From Tardibacter chloracetimidivorans (GTDB lineage Bacteria; Pseudomonadota; Alphaproteobacteria; Sphingomonadales; Sphingomonadaceae): a stretch of 64,000 nucleotides of DNA. The position numbers and the translations under genes were made by a program. Positions within the stretch are counted from its first letter, which is position 1; each line of letters starts with the position of its first letter. The notes below the pieces were generated by a model. It had not been told where the DNA came from. It made no database searches and was given only the letters and a program-made list of their open reading frames with translations. Of this stretch, positions 8,772 through 19,021 are shown one piece after another. The stretch covers positions 2,901,501 through 2,965,500 of the forward strand of contig NZ_CP018221.1 of the NCBI RefSeq assembly GCF_001890385.1, written 5' to 3'.

Positions 8772-9368
8772 TCAGGCTTCTTCGGCCTCGCCCTCGGCGG
8801 GTTCCTCGCGGCCGATTTCACCCGGTTCCGCGTTCGGATCATAGGCTTCGGTAAAGCCGGCGGCCTCACGCTCGAAGAACTGGGCGTTGATGTCCACGCC
8901 CTGCGCCTGAAGATCCGCCTCTTCCGGAGAGCGGGCGATATTGACCTTCACGACCACGGCCACTTCGGAGTGAAGCGCGACGCGGACGTCATAGACGCCG
9001 AGCGCCTTGATCGGCCGGTCGAGCACGATCTGGTTCTTCGACACCGTCGCGCCATCGGCTTCCAGCGCATCGGCCAGATCGCGCGCCGAGACCGAGCCGT
9101 AAAGCTGCCCGGTATTCGACGCCTGGCGGATAAGCACGACCGACTTGCCTTCCAGACCCTTTGAGTCCTTCTGCGCGGCTTCACGCCGCTTGGCGTTTTC
9201 GGCTTCGATCTGGGCGCGGTTGGCCTCGAACTTCTTCTTGTTCGCCTCGTTGGCGCGCAGCGCCTTGCCGCGCGGCAGGAGGAAGTTGCGGGCAAAGCCG
9301 TCCTTCACGGTGACCACGTCACCGATGAGGCCCAGCTTCTCGACCCGTTCAAGCAGGATGACTTGCAT
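8772..9368 (-). CDS. rplI: 50S ribosomal protein bL9
   Basis: A 198-residue protein. The N-terminal L9 domain begins [13 protein letters not shown] and keeps the family signature region with [14 protein letters not shown]; the long connecting helix and the C-terminal rRNA-binding domain follow. It is about 50 residues longer than E. coli L9 because of an acidic Glu/Ala/Pro-rich tail after about residue 165, a usual feature in sphingomonads. It is the last gene of the S6-S18-L9 operon. Confidence 0.97.
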   Translation of the reverse strand: MQVILLERVEKLGLIGDVVTVKDGFARNFLLPRGKALRANEANKKKFEANRAQIEAENAKRREAAQKDSKGLEGKSVVLIRQASNTGQLYGSVSARDLADALEADGATVSKNQIVLDRPIKALGVYDVRVALHSEVAVVVKVNIARSPEEADLQAQGVDINAQFFEREAAGFTEAYDPNAEPGEIGREEPAEGEAEEA

Positions 9369-9380
9369 GACTGGCCCTCC

Positions 9381-9605
9381 TTATTTCACGATGAAGGGCA
9401 GGAGGCCGATATGGCGCGAGCGCTTGATCGCCTGCGCCAGCTCGCGCTGCTTCTTGGCGGAAACCGCAGTGATGCGGCTGGGGACGATCTTGCCGCGCTC
9501 GGACACAAAGCCCTGGAGCAGACGGACGTCCTTATAGTCGATCTTCGGCGCGTCCTTGCCGGAAAAGGGGCAGGACTTGCGGCGACGGAAAAATGGGCGT
9601 GCCAT
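9381..9605 (-). CDS. rpsR: 30S ribosomal protein bS18
   Basis: A 74-residue protein with the family core: [20 protein letters not shown] at the N-terminus, then the [21 protein letters not shown] segment. Cys10 is in the position of the one zinc-type cysteine that remains in many S18 proteins. It sits between rpsF and rplI with short spacers, the universal order, and binds S6 in the platform of the small subunit. Confidence 0.97.
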   Translation of the reverse strand: MARPFFRRRKSCPFSGKDAPKIDYKDVRLLQGFVSERGKIVPSRITAVSAKKQRELAQAIKRSRHIGLLPFIVK

Positions 9606-9620
9606 GTTCTTATGCCTTTC

Positions 9621-10034
9621 CTACGCTGCCACGTCGTCGCGTTCGCGACGTGGGCCGCGATCACCACGATCACCTCGGTCGCCCCGATCACCACGGCGTT
9701 CGCGGTCGCGGTCGCCTTTGCGCATCATCACCGAAGGTCCGGCTTCATGCGCATCGACGCGCAGCGTCATATAGCGGATCACGTCTTCGTTGATCGACGT
9801 CTGGCGTTCCAGCTCGGCGATGGCGGGGGCGGGGGCGTCAATGTCCATCAGGACATAATGCGCCTTGCGGTTCTTGCGGATGCGGTAGGCGATATTGCGA
9901 AGACCCCAGGTCTCCACCTTCGCGACTTTGCCGCCATTGTCCTCGATAATCTTGGTTGCCGCCTCGGCGAGTCCATCGACCTGGGTCTGTGCCAGATCCT
10001 GACGCGCGAGGAAGACATGCTCGTAGAGCGGCAT
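9621..10034 (-). CDS. rpsF: 30S ribosomal protein bS6 with RGD-repeat tail
   Basis: A 137-residue protein. Residues 1-95 are the S6 ferredoxin-like fold ([12 protein letters not shown] at the start, [19 protein letters not shown] in the middle). The last 35 residues are a charged tail with four consecutive Arg-Gly-Asp units and further Arg/Asp. The frame is open upstream, but ATG 10034 is exactly the conserved S6 start and is preceded by a purine-rich GGAAG. It is the first gene of the rpsF-rpsR-rplI operon and divergent from fabD. Confidence 0.96.
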   Translation of the reverse strand: MPLYEHVFLARQDLAQTQVDGLAEAATKIIEDNGGKVAKVETWGLRNIAYRIRKNRKAHYVLMDIDAPAPAIAELERQTSINEDVIRYMTLRVDAHEAGPSVMMRKGDRDRERRGDRGDRGDRGDRGPRRERDDVAA

Positions 10035-10241
10035 GTGCGCTTCCTTTCTGTTTTGGCCGATCGCTGACAACGGACCATCCGTTGCCCCTCCGGCTGTCGT
10101 CAAACATGAATCGGCGGCCGGAAGAGCCCTTCCGCCCGGCGAAGGCGCGCTCTTGGCAGAAACAGGAGTCAAAGGCAAGGCGGGTTGCTTGTCGCGTGCC
10201 AGACGAATAACGGGACGCAATATGGATCAGGGGAGCATGGT

Positions 10242-11177
10242 GTGAGGGCTTTTGTATTTCCGGGGCAGGGCAGCCAGTCCGTGGGCATGGGCAAGGCTTT
10301 GGCGGAGGCGAGCGCCGCCGCGCGCGAGGTCTTTCAGGAAGTGGACGACGCACTGGGCCAGAATCTCTTCCGCCTGATGGCGGAAGGCCCCGAAGACCAG
10401 CTCACGCTCACCGAAAACGCCCAGCCCGCCATCATGGCCAATGCGATTGCGACGCTCCGGGTGCTTGAGAAGGAAGGCGGGCTGATGCTCGCCGACAAGG
10501 CGGATTATGTCGCGGGCCATTCGCTGGGCGAATATAGCGCGCTGTGCGGCGCGCAGGCGCTGGACCTCGCCACCACGTCCAGGCTGCTGAAGCTGCGCGG
10601 CCGGGCGATGCAGGCGGCCGTTCCGGTCGGCGAGGGCGCAATGGCGGCGCTGCTTGGCGCGGACCTGGAAAAGGCGCGGGCAATCGCCGCCGCTGCGGCC
10701 GAGGGCGAGGTGTGCGCAGTCGCCAATGACAATGATCCAGGTCAGGTCGTGATCTCAGGCGCCAAGGGCGCGATCGAGCGCGCGGTGGCGATGGCCAAGG
10801 ATCATGGCGCCAAGCGCGCGCTTCTGCTGCCGGTTTCCGCGCCGTTCCACTGCCCGCTGATGCAACCCGCCGCCGATGCCATGGCCGAGGCGCTCGCAAA
10901 GGCCGATCTGCGCGCGCCGCTGGTGCCGGTCTATGCCAATGTCACCGCCGCCCCGGTTGCCGATCCGGACGAGATTCGCCGCCTTCTGGTCGCGCAGGTG
11001 ACGGGCATGGTGCGCTGGCGGGAAAGCGTGGCGGCGATGGCCGAGGCGGGCGTCACGCATTTCATCGAGCTGGGCGGCAAGGTGCTCGGCCCGATGGTGA
11101 AGCGCATCGCGCCCGACGCAAGGGTGACCAGCGCCGTTTCGATGGACGATATCGAAGCGCTGGCGAAGGAGATTTGA
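10242..11177 (+). CDS. fabD: Malonyl-CoA:ACP transacylase
   Basis: A 311-residue acyltransferase loading malonyl groups onto acyl carrier protein. The GQGSQ motif is at residues 8-12, the nucleophile Ser94 sits in GHSLGEYSAL, and the catalytic-region His is in APFHCPL. GTG 10242 is chosen over earlier in-frame codons because it gives the conserved RAFVFPGQGSQ start and has GGGGAG at 10230-10235 ahead of it. fabG follows with a two-base gap, and acpP and fabF come next, so this is the core type II fatty-acid cluster. Confidence 0.95.
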   Translation: MRAFVFPGQGSQSVGMGKALAEASAAAREVFQEVDDALGQNLFRLMAEGPEDQLTLTENAQPAIMANAIATLRVLEKEGGLMLADKADYVAGHSLGEYSALCGAQALDLATTSRLLKLRGRAMQAAVPVGEGAMAALLGADLEKARAIAAAAAEGEVCAVANDNDPGQVVISGAKGAIERAVAMAKDHGAKRALLLPVSAPFHCPLMQPAADAMAEALAKADLRAPLVPVYANVTAAPVADPDEIRRLLVAQVTGMVRWRESVAAMAEAGVTHFIELGGKVLGPMVKRIAPDARVTSAVSMDDIEALAKEI

Positions 11178-11179
11178 GC

Positions 11180-11920
11180 ATGTTCGATCTGACGGGTTTG
11201 ACGGCGCTGGTGACGGGCGCGAGCGGCGGCATCGGTTCCGCCATCGCCAGGGGGCTGGCGGCGCAGGGTGCGCGCGTCGCGCTGTCCGGCACGCGCGAGG
11301 ATGCGCTGAAGGCGGTGGCGGTGGAGATCGGCGGCGATGCCGTGGTCCTGCCATGCAACCTGTCCGATCCGGCCGATGTCGACGGGCTGGTCCCCCGCGC
11401 GGTCGAGGCGCTGGGCGGCAGGCTCGACATCCTCGTCAACAACGCCGGGGTAACGCGCGACAATCTGGCGATGCGGATGAAGGACGAGGAGTGGGATCAG
11501 GTGATCCGCATCAATCTGGAAGCCGCGTTCCGCCTGATCCGCGCCGCCGCCAAGCCGATGATGAAGGCGCGGCACGGGCGCATCATCTCCATCACCTCGG
11601 TCGTGGGCGTCACCGGCAACCCCGGTCAGGCGAATTATGCGGCGTCGAAGGCGGGCCTGATCGGCATGTCCAAGGCGTTGGCGCAGGAGCTTGCAAGCCG
11701 CAACATCACGGTCAATTGCGTTGCGCCCGGCTTCATCCATTCGGCAATGACGGACGTGCTTCCCGACGCGCAGAAGGACGCGCTGCTCCAGAAGATTCCC
11801 GCCGGCAAGCTGGGCGAAGGGCAGGACATCGCCGCCGCCGTCGCCTTTCTGGCATCCGCGGAGGCGGCCTATATCACCGGCCAGACGCTTCATGTGAACG
11901 GCGGCATGGCAATGATCTAG
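11180..11920 (+). CDS. fabG: 3-oxoacyl-ACP reductase
   Basis: A 246-residue short-chain dehydrogenase. NADPH-binding TGASGGIG is at residues 12-19, NNAG at 87-90, and the catalytic residues are Ser140, Tyr153 and Lys157. It has the FabG length and lies directly after fabD and before acpP, which separates it from other SDR enzymes. ATG 11180 is used; an in-frame TTG six bases earlier overlaps the fabD stop and is less likely. Confidence 0.95.
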   Translation: MFDLTGLTALVTGASGGIGSAIARGLAAQGARVALSGTREDALKAVAVEIGGDAVVLPCNLSDPADVDGLVPRAVEALGGRLDILVNNAGVTRDNLAMRMKDEEWDQVIRINLEAAFRLIRAAAKPMMKARHGRIISITSVVGVTGNPGQANYAASKAGLIGMSKALAQELASRNITVNCVAPGFIHSAMTDVLPDAQKDALLQKIPAGKLGEGQDIAAAVAFLASAEAAYITGQTLHVNGGMAMI

Positions 11921-12023
11921 CCGGCCTGCCCTGCTTGCACGAATCGCGTCGGTTTGGGCTTGCCAGCGGCGGGGGGGCAGATTAGGGCAGGCACGGAACA
12001 CAGCCTAGCGAGAAGGGGCATTT

Positions 12024-12260
12024 ATGAGCGACGTCGCCGAGCGCGTGAAGAAGATCGTGGTTGAGCACCTGGGCGTTGAAGCCGAGAAGGTGACCGAAGA
12101 GGCGAGCTTCATTGACGACCTGGGCGCTGACAGCCTCGACACCGTCGAGCTCGTCATGGCGTTTGAAGAAGAATTCGGTGTCGAGATTCCGGACGACGCG
12201 GCGGAAAAGATTCTGACCGTGAAGGACGCGATCTCCTATATCGAGGCGAACAACGCCTGA
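12024..12260 (+). CDS. acpP: Acyl carrier protein
   Basis: A 78-residue acidic protein. The 4'-phosphopantetheine attachment serine is Ser37 in the DLGADSLDT motif. It carries acyl chains between FabD, FabF and FabG, all encoded beside it. The 103-bp space before it contains CTTGCC and ATTAGG about 16 bases apart, a weak but plausible own promoter, as is usual for the highly expressed acpP. Confidence 0.98.
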   Translation: MSDVAERVKKIVVEHLGVEAEKVTEEASFIDDLGADSLDTVELVMAFEEEFGVEIPDDAAEKILTVKDAISYIEANNA

Positions 12261-12284
12261 TATACAGCCTCTGCCGAGGGATTG

Positions 12285-12315
12285 ACGGCTCCCCGGGAGG
12301 CTGGGGGGCCGTTTT
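12285..12315 (+). terminator. Hairpin with short T-run between acpP and fabF (attenuator candidate)
   Basis: A 10-bp stem with one G:T pair (12285-12294 with 12303-12312), an 8-base loop and TTTT after the stem. It stands 25 bases after the acpP stop and 30 before fabF. It could partly terminate transcription, giving more acpP than fabF message. Confidence 0.6.
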
Positions 12316-12344
12316 GCTGTGGAAATAGGGTTGGAGATGGATTG

Positions 12345-13607
12345 ATGCGGCGAGTGGTCGTGACCGGGCTGGGTCTCGTGACGCCTCTGGGCAGCGATGT
12401 CGAGACCGTCTGGGGCAACATTCTGGCCTCGAAATCGGGCGCGGGGACGATCGAGCGGTTCGATCCCACCGATTACGCCTGTCGCATCGCCTGCGAAGTG
12501 AAGCCCGGCGACGGCAGCGGCGTGACCTTTGACGCAAGCAAGCGCGTCGATCACAAGATCCAGCGCCAGGTCGATCCGTTCATCGTCTATGGAATCGATG
12601 CGGCCGGTCAGGCGATCGAGGACGCGGGTCTTCTCGACATGACCGAGGAAGAACGGCTGCGCGCGGGCAGCTCGATCGGCTCGGGAATCGGCGGACTGCC
12701 CGGCATCGAAAGCGAATCCATCGTTCTTTATGAAAAGGGGCCACGCCGCGTCTCCCCGCATTTCGTGCACGGCCGGCTCATCAACCTCATCTCCGGCCAA
12801 GTGTCGATCAAATACGGGCTGATGGGGCCGAACCATGCAGTCGTCACCGCCTGCTCCACGGGCGCGCACTCGATCGGCGACGCGGCGCGGATGATCGCGC
12901 TGGATGATGCCGACGTCATGCTCGCGGGTGGTGCGGAAAGCGCGATCTGCCCGCTTGGTATCGCCGGCTTCTCCCAGGCGCGCGCGCTGTCGACCGCTTT
13001 CAACGACCAGCCCGAAAAGGCGTCGCGCCCATATGACCAGGCCCGCGACGGCTTCGTCATGGGCGAAGGCGCGGGCGTGGTCGTGCTTGAGGAATATGAG
13101 CGCGCGAAGAAGCGCGGCGCGAAAATCTACGCCGAAGTGATCGGCTATGGCCTGTCGGGTGACGCCTATCACGTCACCGCGCCGCATCCGGAAGGTTCGG
13201 GCGGTTTTCGCTCGATGCAGATGGCGTTCAAGAAGGCGGGCCTCAATCCCGAGGACGTCGATTATATCAACGCGCACGGCACCTCCACCCCGCTTGGCGA
13301 CGAGCTGGAGCTTGGCGCGGTGCGGCGGCTGTTTGGTTCGGCGATCGACAATGTGTCGATGTCGTCGACCAAATCCGCCATCGGCCATCTACTGGGCGGT
13401 GCGGGCGCGGTGGAATCGATCTTCTGCATGCTGAGCCTGCGCGACCAGATCGTGCCGCCGACGCTCAACCTCGACAATCCGAGCGAAAGCTGCGCGGGCG
13501 TCGATCTGGTTCCCCATGTCGCCAAGAAGCGCAAGGTCCGGGCCGTGCTGAACAACAGCTTCGGCTTTGGCGGCACCAATGCGTCGCTGATCATGCGGTC
13601 CATCTAA
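12345..13607 (+). CDS. fabF: 3-oxoacyl-ACP synthase II
   Basis: A 420-residue thiolase-fold condensing enzyme for chain elongation. The active-site Cys170 is in VVTACSTGAHS; the two histidines lie in NAHGTSTPLGD and KSAIGHLLGGAG. ATG 12345 gives the standard start MRRVVVTGLGLVTPLG; 21 further in-frame codons upstream run through the hairpin and are rejected. It is the fourth gene of the fab cluster and is followed by a palindromic repeat and mltG. Confidence 0.96.
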   Translation: MRRVVVTGLGLVTPLGSDVETVWGNILASKSGAGTIERFDPTDYACRIACEVKPGDGSGVTFDASKRVDHKIQRQVDPFIVYGIDAAGQAIEDAGLLDMTEEERLRAGSSIGSGIGGLPGIESESIVLYEKGPRRVSPHFVHGRLINLISGQVSIKYGLMGPNHAVVTACSTGAHSIGDAARMIALDDADVMLAGGAESAICPLGIAGFSQARALSTAFNDQPEKASRPYDQARDGFVMGEGAGVVVLEEYERAKKRGAKIYAEVIGYGLSGDAYHVTAPHPEGSGGFRSMQMAFKKAGLNPEDVDYINAHGTSTPLGDELELGAVRRLFGSAIDNVSMSSTKSAIGHLLGGAGAVESIFCMLSLRDQIVPPTLNLDNPSESCAGVDLVPHVAKKRKVRAVLNNSFGFGGTNASLIMRSI

Positions 13608-13616
13608 TAACGTGGT

Positions 13617-13673
13617 GCTCACCCTGAGCTTGTCGAAGTCGCGCGCTAACCCTTCGACAAGCTCAGGGTGAGC
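13617..13673. repeat. Palindromic intergenic repeat with 22-bp perfect arms
   Basis: Arms 13617-13638 and 13652-13673 are perfect reverse complements around a 13-base spacer. The core words are CCTGAGCTTGTCGAAG and its complement CTTCGACAAGCTCAGG. I recall this palindrome as a recurrent intergenic element in sphingomonad genomes. It fills nearly the whole gap between fabF and mltG and could form a strong mRNA hairpin. Confidence 0.9.
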
Positions 13674-13681
13674 GCAAAGGC

Positions 13682-14647
13682 ATGAGAGTGCGCAAACTTC
13701 TCGCCATCTTGCTGGTGCTCGCCGCCGTGGCGGTTGCCGCGCCCTTCGTCTACTGGCATGCGCCGGGTCCGTCCAAAGAGGACATGACCGTGCAGATTCC
13801 GCAGGGGGCGACGCTCGGCGCGGCCGCCCGGCTGCTGGAGGAAAAGCAGGTGTTGCGCGACGCCACGCTCTTCCGCCGCCTGTCGCGCTATCTCGGCTCG
13901 TCGGACCCGATCCGCGCGGGCGAGTTCGCCATTCCCGCAGGGGCGAGCGCCGCGCGCATCCTCGATATCCTGCAGCATGGCACGCCGGTGCAGCGGCTCA
14001 TCACCATTCCGGAAGGCATGCCGTCGATCCTCGTCCATGAAAAGCTGATGGCAGAGCCCCTGCTGACCGGAACGACAGAGGTTCCGGTAGAAGGGTCCGT
14101 CCTGCCCGACAGCTACAGCTTTGAACGCGGCGAAACGCGGGCGGCGGTGCTGAAGCGCATGCAGGATGCGATGAAGGCGACGCTTGGCGAACTGTGGAAG
14201 GCGCGGAAGAAAACGACGCCGGTCAAATCCCCGCGCGAGGCGATCATCCTCGCCTCCATCGTCGAGAAGGAAACCGGCAAGCCCGAGGAGCGGCGCATGG
14301 TGGCGGGCGTCTACGCCAATCGCCTGCGCATCGGCATGGCGCTTCAGGCAGACCCGACCGTGATCTATCCGGTGACAAAGGGCAAGCCGCTGGGCCGCCG
14401 CATCCGCCAGTCGGAACTGAAGGCCGACAATGGCTATAACACCTATGCCAGGGCCGGCCTGCCGCAGGGGCCGATCGCCAACCCCGGCCGCGAATCCATC
14501 GCCGCCGTGCTGGACCCGGAGCCGACCAAGGCGCTCTATTTCGTGGCGGATGGCACCGGCGGACACATCTTCGCCGATACGCTGGCCGAACATCAGGCGA
14601 ATGTGGAGAAATGGTACGCCCTCCGCCGCGCGCGCGGGGAGATGTAG
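13682..14647 (+). CDS. mltG: Endolytic murein transglycosylase MltG (YceG-like)
   Basis: A 321-residue inner-membrane protein. One N-terminal transmembrane helix (about 4-24) is followed by a LysM-like segment and the YceG catalytic domain. The catalytic glutamate lies in the ASIVEKE motif at about residue 200, and the C-terminal hallmark with TYARAGLPQGPIANPG is intact. MltG cleaves nascent glycan strands and sets their length. Its position after the fab cluster is common in Proteobacteria. Confidence 0.93.
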   Translation: MRVRKLLAILLVLAAVAVAAPFVYWHAPGPSKEDMTVQIPQGATLGAAARLLEEKQVLRDATLFRRLSRYLGSSDPIRAGEFAIPAGASAARILDILQHGTPVQRLITIPEGMPSILVHEKLMAEPLLTGTTEVPVEGSVLPDSYSFERGETRAAVLKRMQDAMKATLGELWKARKKTTPVKSPREAIILASIVEKETGKPEERRMVAGVYANRLRIGMALQADPTVIYPVTKGKPLGRRIRQSELKADNGYNTYARAGLPQGPIANPGRESIAAVLDPEPTKALYFVADGTGGHIFADTLAEHQANVEKWYALRRARGEM

Positions 14648-14678
14648 GGGTACCACCCCCGCTTCGAAGAGCGGAAGC

Positions 14679-16280
14679 TTACCCCCTCAGCGCCTCGGCG
14701 ATGAGCTTGCGGGCGTTGGCGATTCCGTAGAGCGCGATGAACGAGCCCATGCGCGGCCCCTGTGAGGAGCCGAGCAGCGTCTCGTACAGCGCCTTGAACC
14801 AGTCGCGCAACGGCTCGAACCCGGCGGCCTTGCCCGCTTCGAACACTTCGCTCTGGATCGCATCCGCCGCTGCGTCTTGGGGCAGGGCGGCGAGGCGCGC
14901 GTCAAGGTCGCTGAGCGCCGCCGCCTCGCGTTCGTCAGGCGCGCGGCGCTTCAGCGTCGGGGCGATGAAATCGCGGTGATAGGCAAGCGCATAGTCGAGC
15001 AGCCGGTCGAGTTCCGGCTGGGTTTCCGCAGTCGCGCCCGGCACATAGCGGGAAACAAAGCCCCACAGCACGGCCTTGTCGCTCGTGCCCGCAACCGCGA
15101 CAAGGTTCAGCAGCAGCGCAAAGCTCACCGGCGGCACATTGGCGGGCGGATTGCCGCCGTGGATGTGGAACACCGGATTGCCGAGCTTCTGCTCCACCGG
15201 CTGGCCCGCATAGCCGCCGAGGAACTGGTAATATTCGTCCACCGTCTTCGGGATCACGCCGAAGTGAAGCTGCTTGGCCTTCCTCGGCTCGCGATACATG
15301 TAGAGCGCAAGGCTTTCGGGCGTGGCATAGGTCAGCCACTCCTCGATCGACAGGCCGTTGCCCTTGGACTTTGAGATCTTCTCGCCCTTTTCGTCGAGGA
15401 ACATCTCATAGTTGAAGCCTTCGGGCGGCCGCGCGCCAAGGATGCGGGCGATCTTCGACGACTGGGTGACCGAATCGATCAGATCCTTGCCCGCCATCTC
15501 ATAGTCGACGCCAAGCGCCACCCAGCGCATCGCCCAATCTACCTTCCATTGCAGCTTGGCACCGCCGGAAAGGATGGAGACGGTCACGTCCTGCCCGTCT
15601 TCCGGGTCATAATAGCTGACGGTCCCGGCCTCTGCGTTCCACTCGGTGAGCGGTACCTGAAGCACCACGCCCGTCCTGGGGCAAACGGGCAAGATCGGCG
15701 AATAGGTCTTGCGCCGGTCCTCGCGCAGCGTCGGCAGCATCACGCCCATGATCGTTTCATAGTGGGTGAGCACGGACTTCAACGCATCGTCGAACCGGCC
15801 CGCGCGATAGCATTCGGTGGCGGAGACGAACTCATATTCAAAGCCGAAGCGGTCGAGGAAATCGCGCAGCATGGCGTTGTTGTGATGGGCAAAGCTCTCG
15901 AACTTGCCGAACGGGTCCGGCACCTGCGTCAGCGGCTTGCCGAGATGCTGGGCCATCATCTCCTGATTGGGCACATTGTCCGGCACCTTCCGCAGCCCGT
16001 CCATATCGTCGGAAAACGCGACGAGGCGGGTGGCCGTGTCGGACAATATCTCATAGGCGCGGCGCACCATGTTGGTGCGCGCCACCTCGCCGAAGGTGCC
16101 GATATGCGGCAATCCGGACGGGCCATAGCCGGTTTCGAACAGCACATGGCCCTTGGCGGGCGTCCCGTCCTTGTACCGGTTCAGCAGCTTGCGCGCCTCC
16201 TCGAACGGCCAGGCTTTGGAAAGGACGGCTGCGTCGCGAAACTCGGTCAAGGTCTGTTGCTCTTCTGTTCCGTTCGGCAT
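14679..16280 (-). CDS. lysK: Lysyl-tRNA synthetase, class I
   Basis: A 533-residue class I synthetase that charges tRNA-Lys. The HIGH-type motif HIGT is at residues 59-62 within SGLPHIGT, and the KMSKS-type motif reads KISKSKG. This is the archaeal-type LysRS, unrelated to the class II LysS of most bacteria and characteristic of alphaproteobacteria. No second lysine synthetase is seen here. It is divergent from the DinG-like helicase, the two starts being 13 bases apart. Confidence 0.95.
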   Translation of the reverse strand: MPNGTEEQQTLTEFRDAAVLSKAWPFEEARKLLNRYKDGTPAKGHVLFETGYGPSGLPHIGTFGEVARTNMVRRAYEILSDTATRLVAFSDDMDGLRKVPDNVPNQEMMAQHLGKPLTQVPDPFGKFESFAHHNNAMLRDFLDRFGFEYEFVSATECYRAGRFDDALKSVLTHYETIMGVMLPTLREDRRKTYSPILPVCPRTGVVLQVPLTEWNAEAGTVSYYDPEDGQDVTVSILSGGAKLQWKVDWAMRWVALGVDYEMAGKDLIDSVTQSSKIARILGARPPEGFNYEMFLDEKGEKISKSKGNGLSIEEWLTYATPESLALYMYREPRKAKQLHFGVIPKTVDEYYQFLGGYAGQPVEQKLGNPVFHIHGGNPPANVPPVSFALLLNLVAVAGTSDKAVLWGFVSRYVPGATAETQPELDRLLDYALAYHRDFIAPTLKRRAPDEREAAALSDLDARLAALPQDAAADAIQSEVFEAGKAAGFEPLRDWFKALYETLLGSSQGPRMGSFIALYGIANARKLIAEALRG

Positions 16281-16293
16281 AACCGAACTCCTT

Positions 16294-19005
16294 ATGGCTG
16301 CTCCATTGCCTTATCCCGCGCTCGTTGCAAGCCATGCCGGCAACTGGATCGCCTTTCCGGGCGGCGAGACCCGGGCCGTGGGCCGGGGGGAGGGGATCGC
16401 CCGCGCGGCGGATACGCCCGTCATCCTGCTCAACGCGCCGCTCACCGCCGCCCGCCTTGGCTATCCCGAGCTTTCGGGCCTGGACCTGCTGGAGTTGTAC
16501 GCCTTCATCCATCCCGCGCGCTTCGCCGTGCCGACGGCGGCGGGCATGGCGCGCGCGCTGGGGCTTGATCCGCCGGAAAACGACTCAATGGCCGCCGCAT
16601 TCCTGCTCAGGGCCGCCGACGCGCTGCTCGCCCGGCTGGAGGGCGACTGGCCGGAGCGCGAGGGCGCATGGGATTCGGCGCAGGCGCTGCTGCGCACCCG
16701 CTGGCCCTGGGCGCAGCCCGTGCTGGAGCGGCTGAAGAAGCCGAACAAGCCCGAACGCTGGCTGTTCTCGCGCCTGCCGGAATGGGAGGAAGGCGCGCCC
16801 CGCCCCCCCGCACGCACCGTTGCGCTTTCCGAAGCCGATGTGGCGGAACGGCTGGCCGACCTGACCGGCGACGGGGCCGAACAGCGCCCCGGCCAGCGCG
16901 CCTATGCGCAGGCGGCCGCCATGGCCTTTGCGCCGCGCCGCGAAGCCGGGCGTCCCAATATGGTGCTGGCGGAAGCGGGCACCGGGATCGGCAAGACGCT
17001 CGGCTATCTCGCGCCTGCCTCGCTCTGGGCCGAACGGGCGGGCGGCGCGGTATGGCTTTCAACCTACACAAAGGCGCTGCAACGCCAGCTGGATCGCGAG
17101 ACCGGGCGACTGATCGCCGATCCGGCGGAGCGCGCGCGGCGCGTCGTGGTGCGCAAGGGGCGGGAGAATTATCTCTGCCTGCTCAACCTTGAAGAGGCGC
17201 TGCAGGGCGGCTTTCAGGGGCGGGCGCTGATCCTTGCCCATCTCGCCGCGCGCTGGGCGGCCTATAGCCGCGACGGCGACATGGTGGGCGGCGACATGCC
17301 TGGCTGGCTGCCGTCGCTGTTCCGGCGCAACGGGTCGAACGCGCTCACCGACCGGCGCGGCGAGTGCGTCTATGCCGGATGCCCGCATTTTCGCCGCTGC
17401 TTCATCGAGCGGGCCTCCCGCGCCTCCGAACATGCCGATCTGGTCGTCGCCAATCATGCGCTGGTGATGCTTCTCGCCGCGCGCGGTCGCGAAACCGGCG
17501 GCGCGCCCACCCGGCTGGTGTTCGACGAAGGGCATCACCTGTTCGATGCCGCCGATTCCACCTTTGCCGTGGCGTTGACGGGGCAGGAGACGATCGAGCT
17601 TCGCCGCTGGCTGCTGGGGCCGGAATCGCGCGCGCGGGGGCGCAGGCGCGGGCTGGCCGCGCGGCTGATGGACGTCGCAAGCTATGACGAGCAGGGCGCC
17701 GCCGCGATCGAGGCGATCATTCGCGCCGCGCGCGATCTCCCGTCCGACGGCTGGCTGGCGCGGCTGGCGGAGGGCGATCCCTTCGGCCCGATCGAGCGGC
17801 TGCTGGCCGAGGTGCGGGGCACCGCGCTTGCCCGCGCCAGCGCGCAGGATGCGGGCTATGGCATAGAGACGGAGGTAGCTGAGCTGGACGCAAGCCTTGT
17901 CGTGGCGGCGGGCGATGCGGCGACCGCGCTGGAGGAACTGGCCCGCCCGTTGGCGGCGCTTCAGCGGCGGCTGGAGGCGGTGGTCGAAGACGCGCCCGAC
18001 TGGCTGGACGCACCGGCGCGCGCACGCATCGAAGGGGCGCTTGGCAGCCTGTCCCTGCGGGCGCAGACGCTTGCCGCATGGGTGGCGCTGCTTGCGCGGC
18101 TGGGGAGCGCGCCCGACCCCGATTTCGTCGACTGGCTGGCGGTCGACCGGGTCGAAGGGCGGGAATATGACATTGGCGTCCATCGCCACTGGCTGGACCC
18201 CGCGCGGCCGCTGGCGCGGGTGGTGCTGGAGCCTGCCCATGGCGCGCTCGTCACCTCCGCCACGCTCAAGGGCGCGGACGGCTGGCCTTCCGCCGAGGCG
18301 CGCATCGGCGCTGTGCATCTGGATGTGGAACCGGCGCGGTTCGCCGCCGACAGCCCGTTCGATTATGCGCTCAACAGCGAAGTGCTGATCGTCACCGACA
18401 TCAAGCGCGGCGACCTGGCGGCTCTGTCCGGTGCCTATTCGCGGCTGATCGAGGCAGCAGGCGGCGGCACGCTGGGGCTCTTCACTGCGATCCAGCGGCT
18501 GAAATCGGTCTATGCCCGCATTGCCGATCCGCTCGCCCGCGCCGGTCTGCCGCTCTATGCCCAGCATGTCGACCCGATCGACACCGGGACGCTGGTCGAC
18601 ATCTTCCGCGACGATCCCCATGCCTCGCTGCTCGGCACGGATGCGCTGAGGGACGGCGTGGATGTGCCCGGCCATTCGCTCAGGATGGTGGTGATGGAAG
18701 GCGTGCCATGGCCGCGCCCCACGGTGCTGCATGGGGCACGACGGGCAGCAGCTGGCGGATCGGCCTATGACGATCAGGTGGTGCGCGCCCGGCTGGCGCA
18801 AGCGTTCGGCCGGCTCATCCGGCGAGCCGATGATCGGGGCGTTTTCGTGCTGCTTTCCGCCGCCACGCCCTCGCGGCTGCTGACGGCTTTTCCGCCCGGC
18901 ACGCCTGTCACGAGGCTGACACTTGACGCAGCCATTGCCCATGTTCGGGCAAGGCTTTCAATGACAGACCGATTGGTGCATCACCAGAACGAAGACGCTG
19001 AGTAG
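16294..19005 (+). CDS. DinG/XPD-type ATP-dependent DNA helicase
   Basis: A 903-residue superfamily 2 helicase. Walker A is EAGTGIGKT with Lys234, and Walker B is DEGH at residues 411-414. Four cysteines suited to a 4Fe-4S cluster stand between them: Cys295, Cys358, Cys363 and Cys369, the spacing pattern of XPD and DinG. The C-terminal half has helicase motifs with [13 protein letters not shown] and [12 protein letters not shown]. The first 160 residues are an extra domain I do not recognise. ATG 16294 is chosen because the upstream frame lies inside lysK. A DNA-repair role is likely. Confidence 0.88.
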   Translation: MAAPLPYPALVASHAGNWIAFPGGETRAVGRGEGIARAADTPVILLNAPLTAARLGYPELSGLDLLELYAFIHPARFAVPTAAGMARALGLDPPENDSMAAAFLLRAADALLARLEGDWPEREGAWDSAQALLRTRWPWAQPVLERLKKPNKPERWLFSRLPEWEEGAPRPPARTVALSEADVAERLADLTGDGAEQRPGQRAYAQAAAMAFAPRREAGRPNMVLAEAGTGIGKTLGYLAPASLWAERAGGAVWLSTYTKALQRQLDRETGRLIADPAERARRVVVRKGRENYLCLLNLEEALQGGFQGRALILAHLAARWAAYSRDGDMVGGDMPGWLPSLFRRNGSNALTDRRGECVYAGCPHFRRCFIERASRASEHADLVVANHALVMLLAARGRETGGAPTRLVFDEGHHLFDAADSTFAVALTGQETIELRRWLLGPESRARGRRRGLAARLMDVASYDEQGAAAIEAIIRAARDLPSDGWLARLAEGDPFGPIERLLAEVRGTALARASAQDAGYGIETEVAELDASLVVAAGDAATALEELARPLAALQRRLEAVVEDAPDWLDAPARARIEGALGSLSLRAQTLAAWVALLARLGSAPDPDFVDWLAVDRVEGREYDIGVHRHWLDPARPLARVVLEPAHGALVTSATLKGADGWPSAEARIGAVHLDVEPARFAADSPFDYALNSEVLIVTDIKRGDLAALSGAYSRLIEAAGGGTLGLFTAIQRLKSVYARIADPLARAGLPLYAQHVDPIDTGTLVDIFRDDPHASLLGTDALRDGVDVPGHSLRMVVMEGVPWPRPTVLHGARRAAAGGSAYDDQVVRARLAQAFGRLIRRADDRGVFVLLSAATPSRLLTAFPPGTPVTRLTLDAAIAHVRARLSMTDRLVHHQNEDAE

Positions 19006-19021
19006 AGGTTGACGGCGGATC

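Noticed and set aside
9645..9710. Short tandem repeats resembling part of a CRISPR array
   Set aside because: They are the Arg-Gly-Asp codons of the rpsF tail; units are about 9 bases and there are no spacers.
11982..13388. A 468-codon minus-strand frame across acpP and fabF
   Set aside because: It covers two conserved genes in antisense and has no start context or domain.
17059..18942. A 627-codon open frame on the minus strand opposite the DinG-like gene
   Set aside because: Same cause: composition of a GC-rich shadow, no domain, while the plus strand has helicase motifs and Fe-S cysteines.
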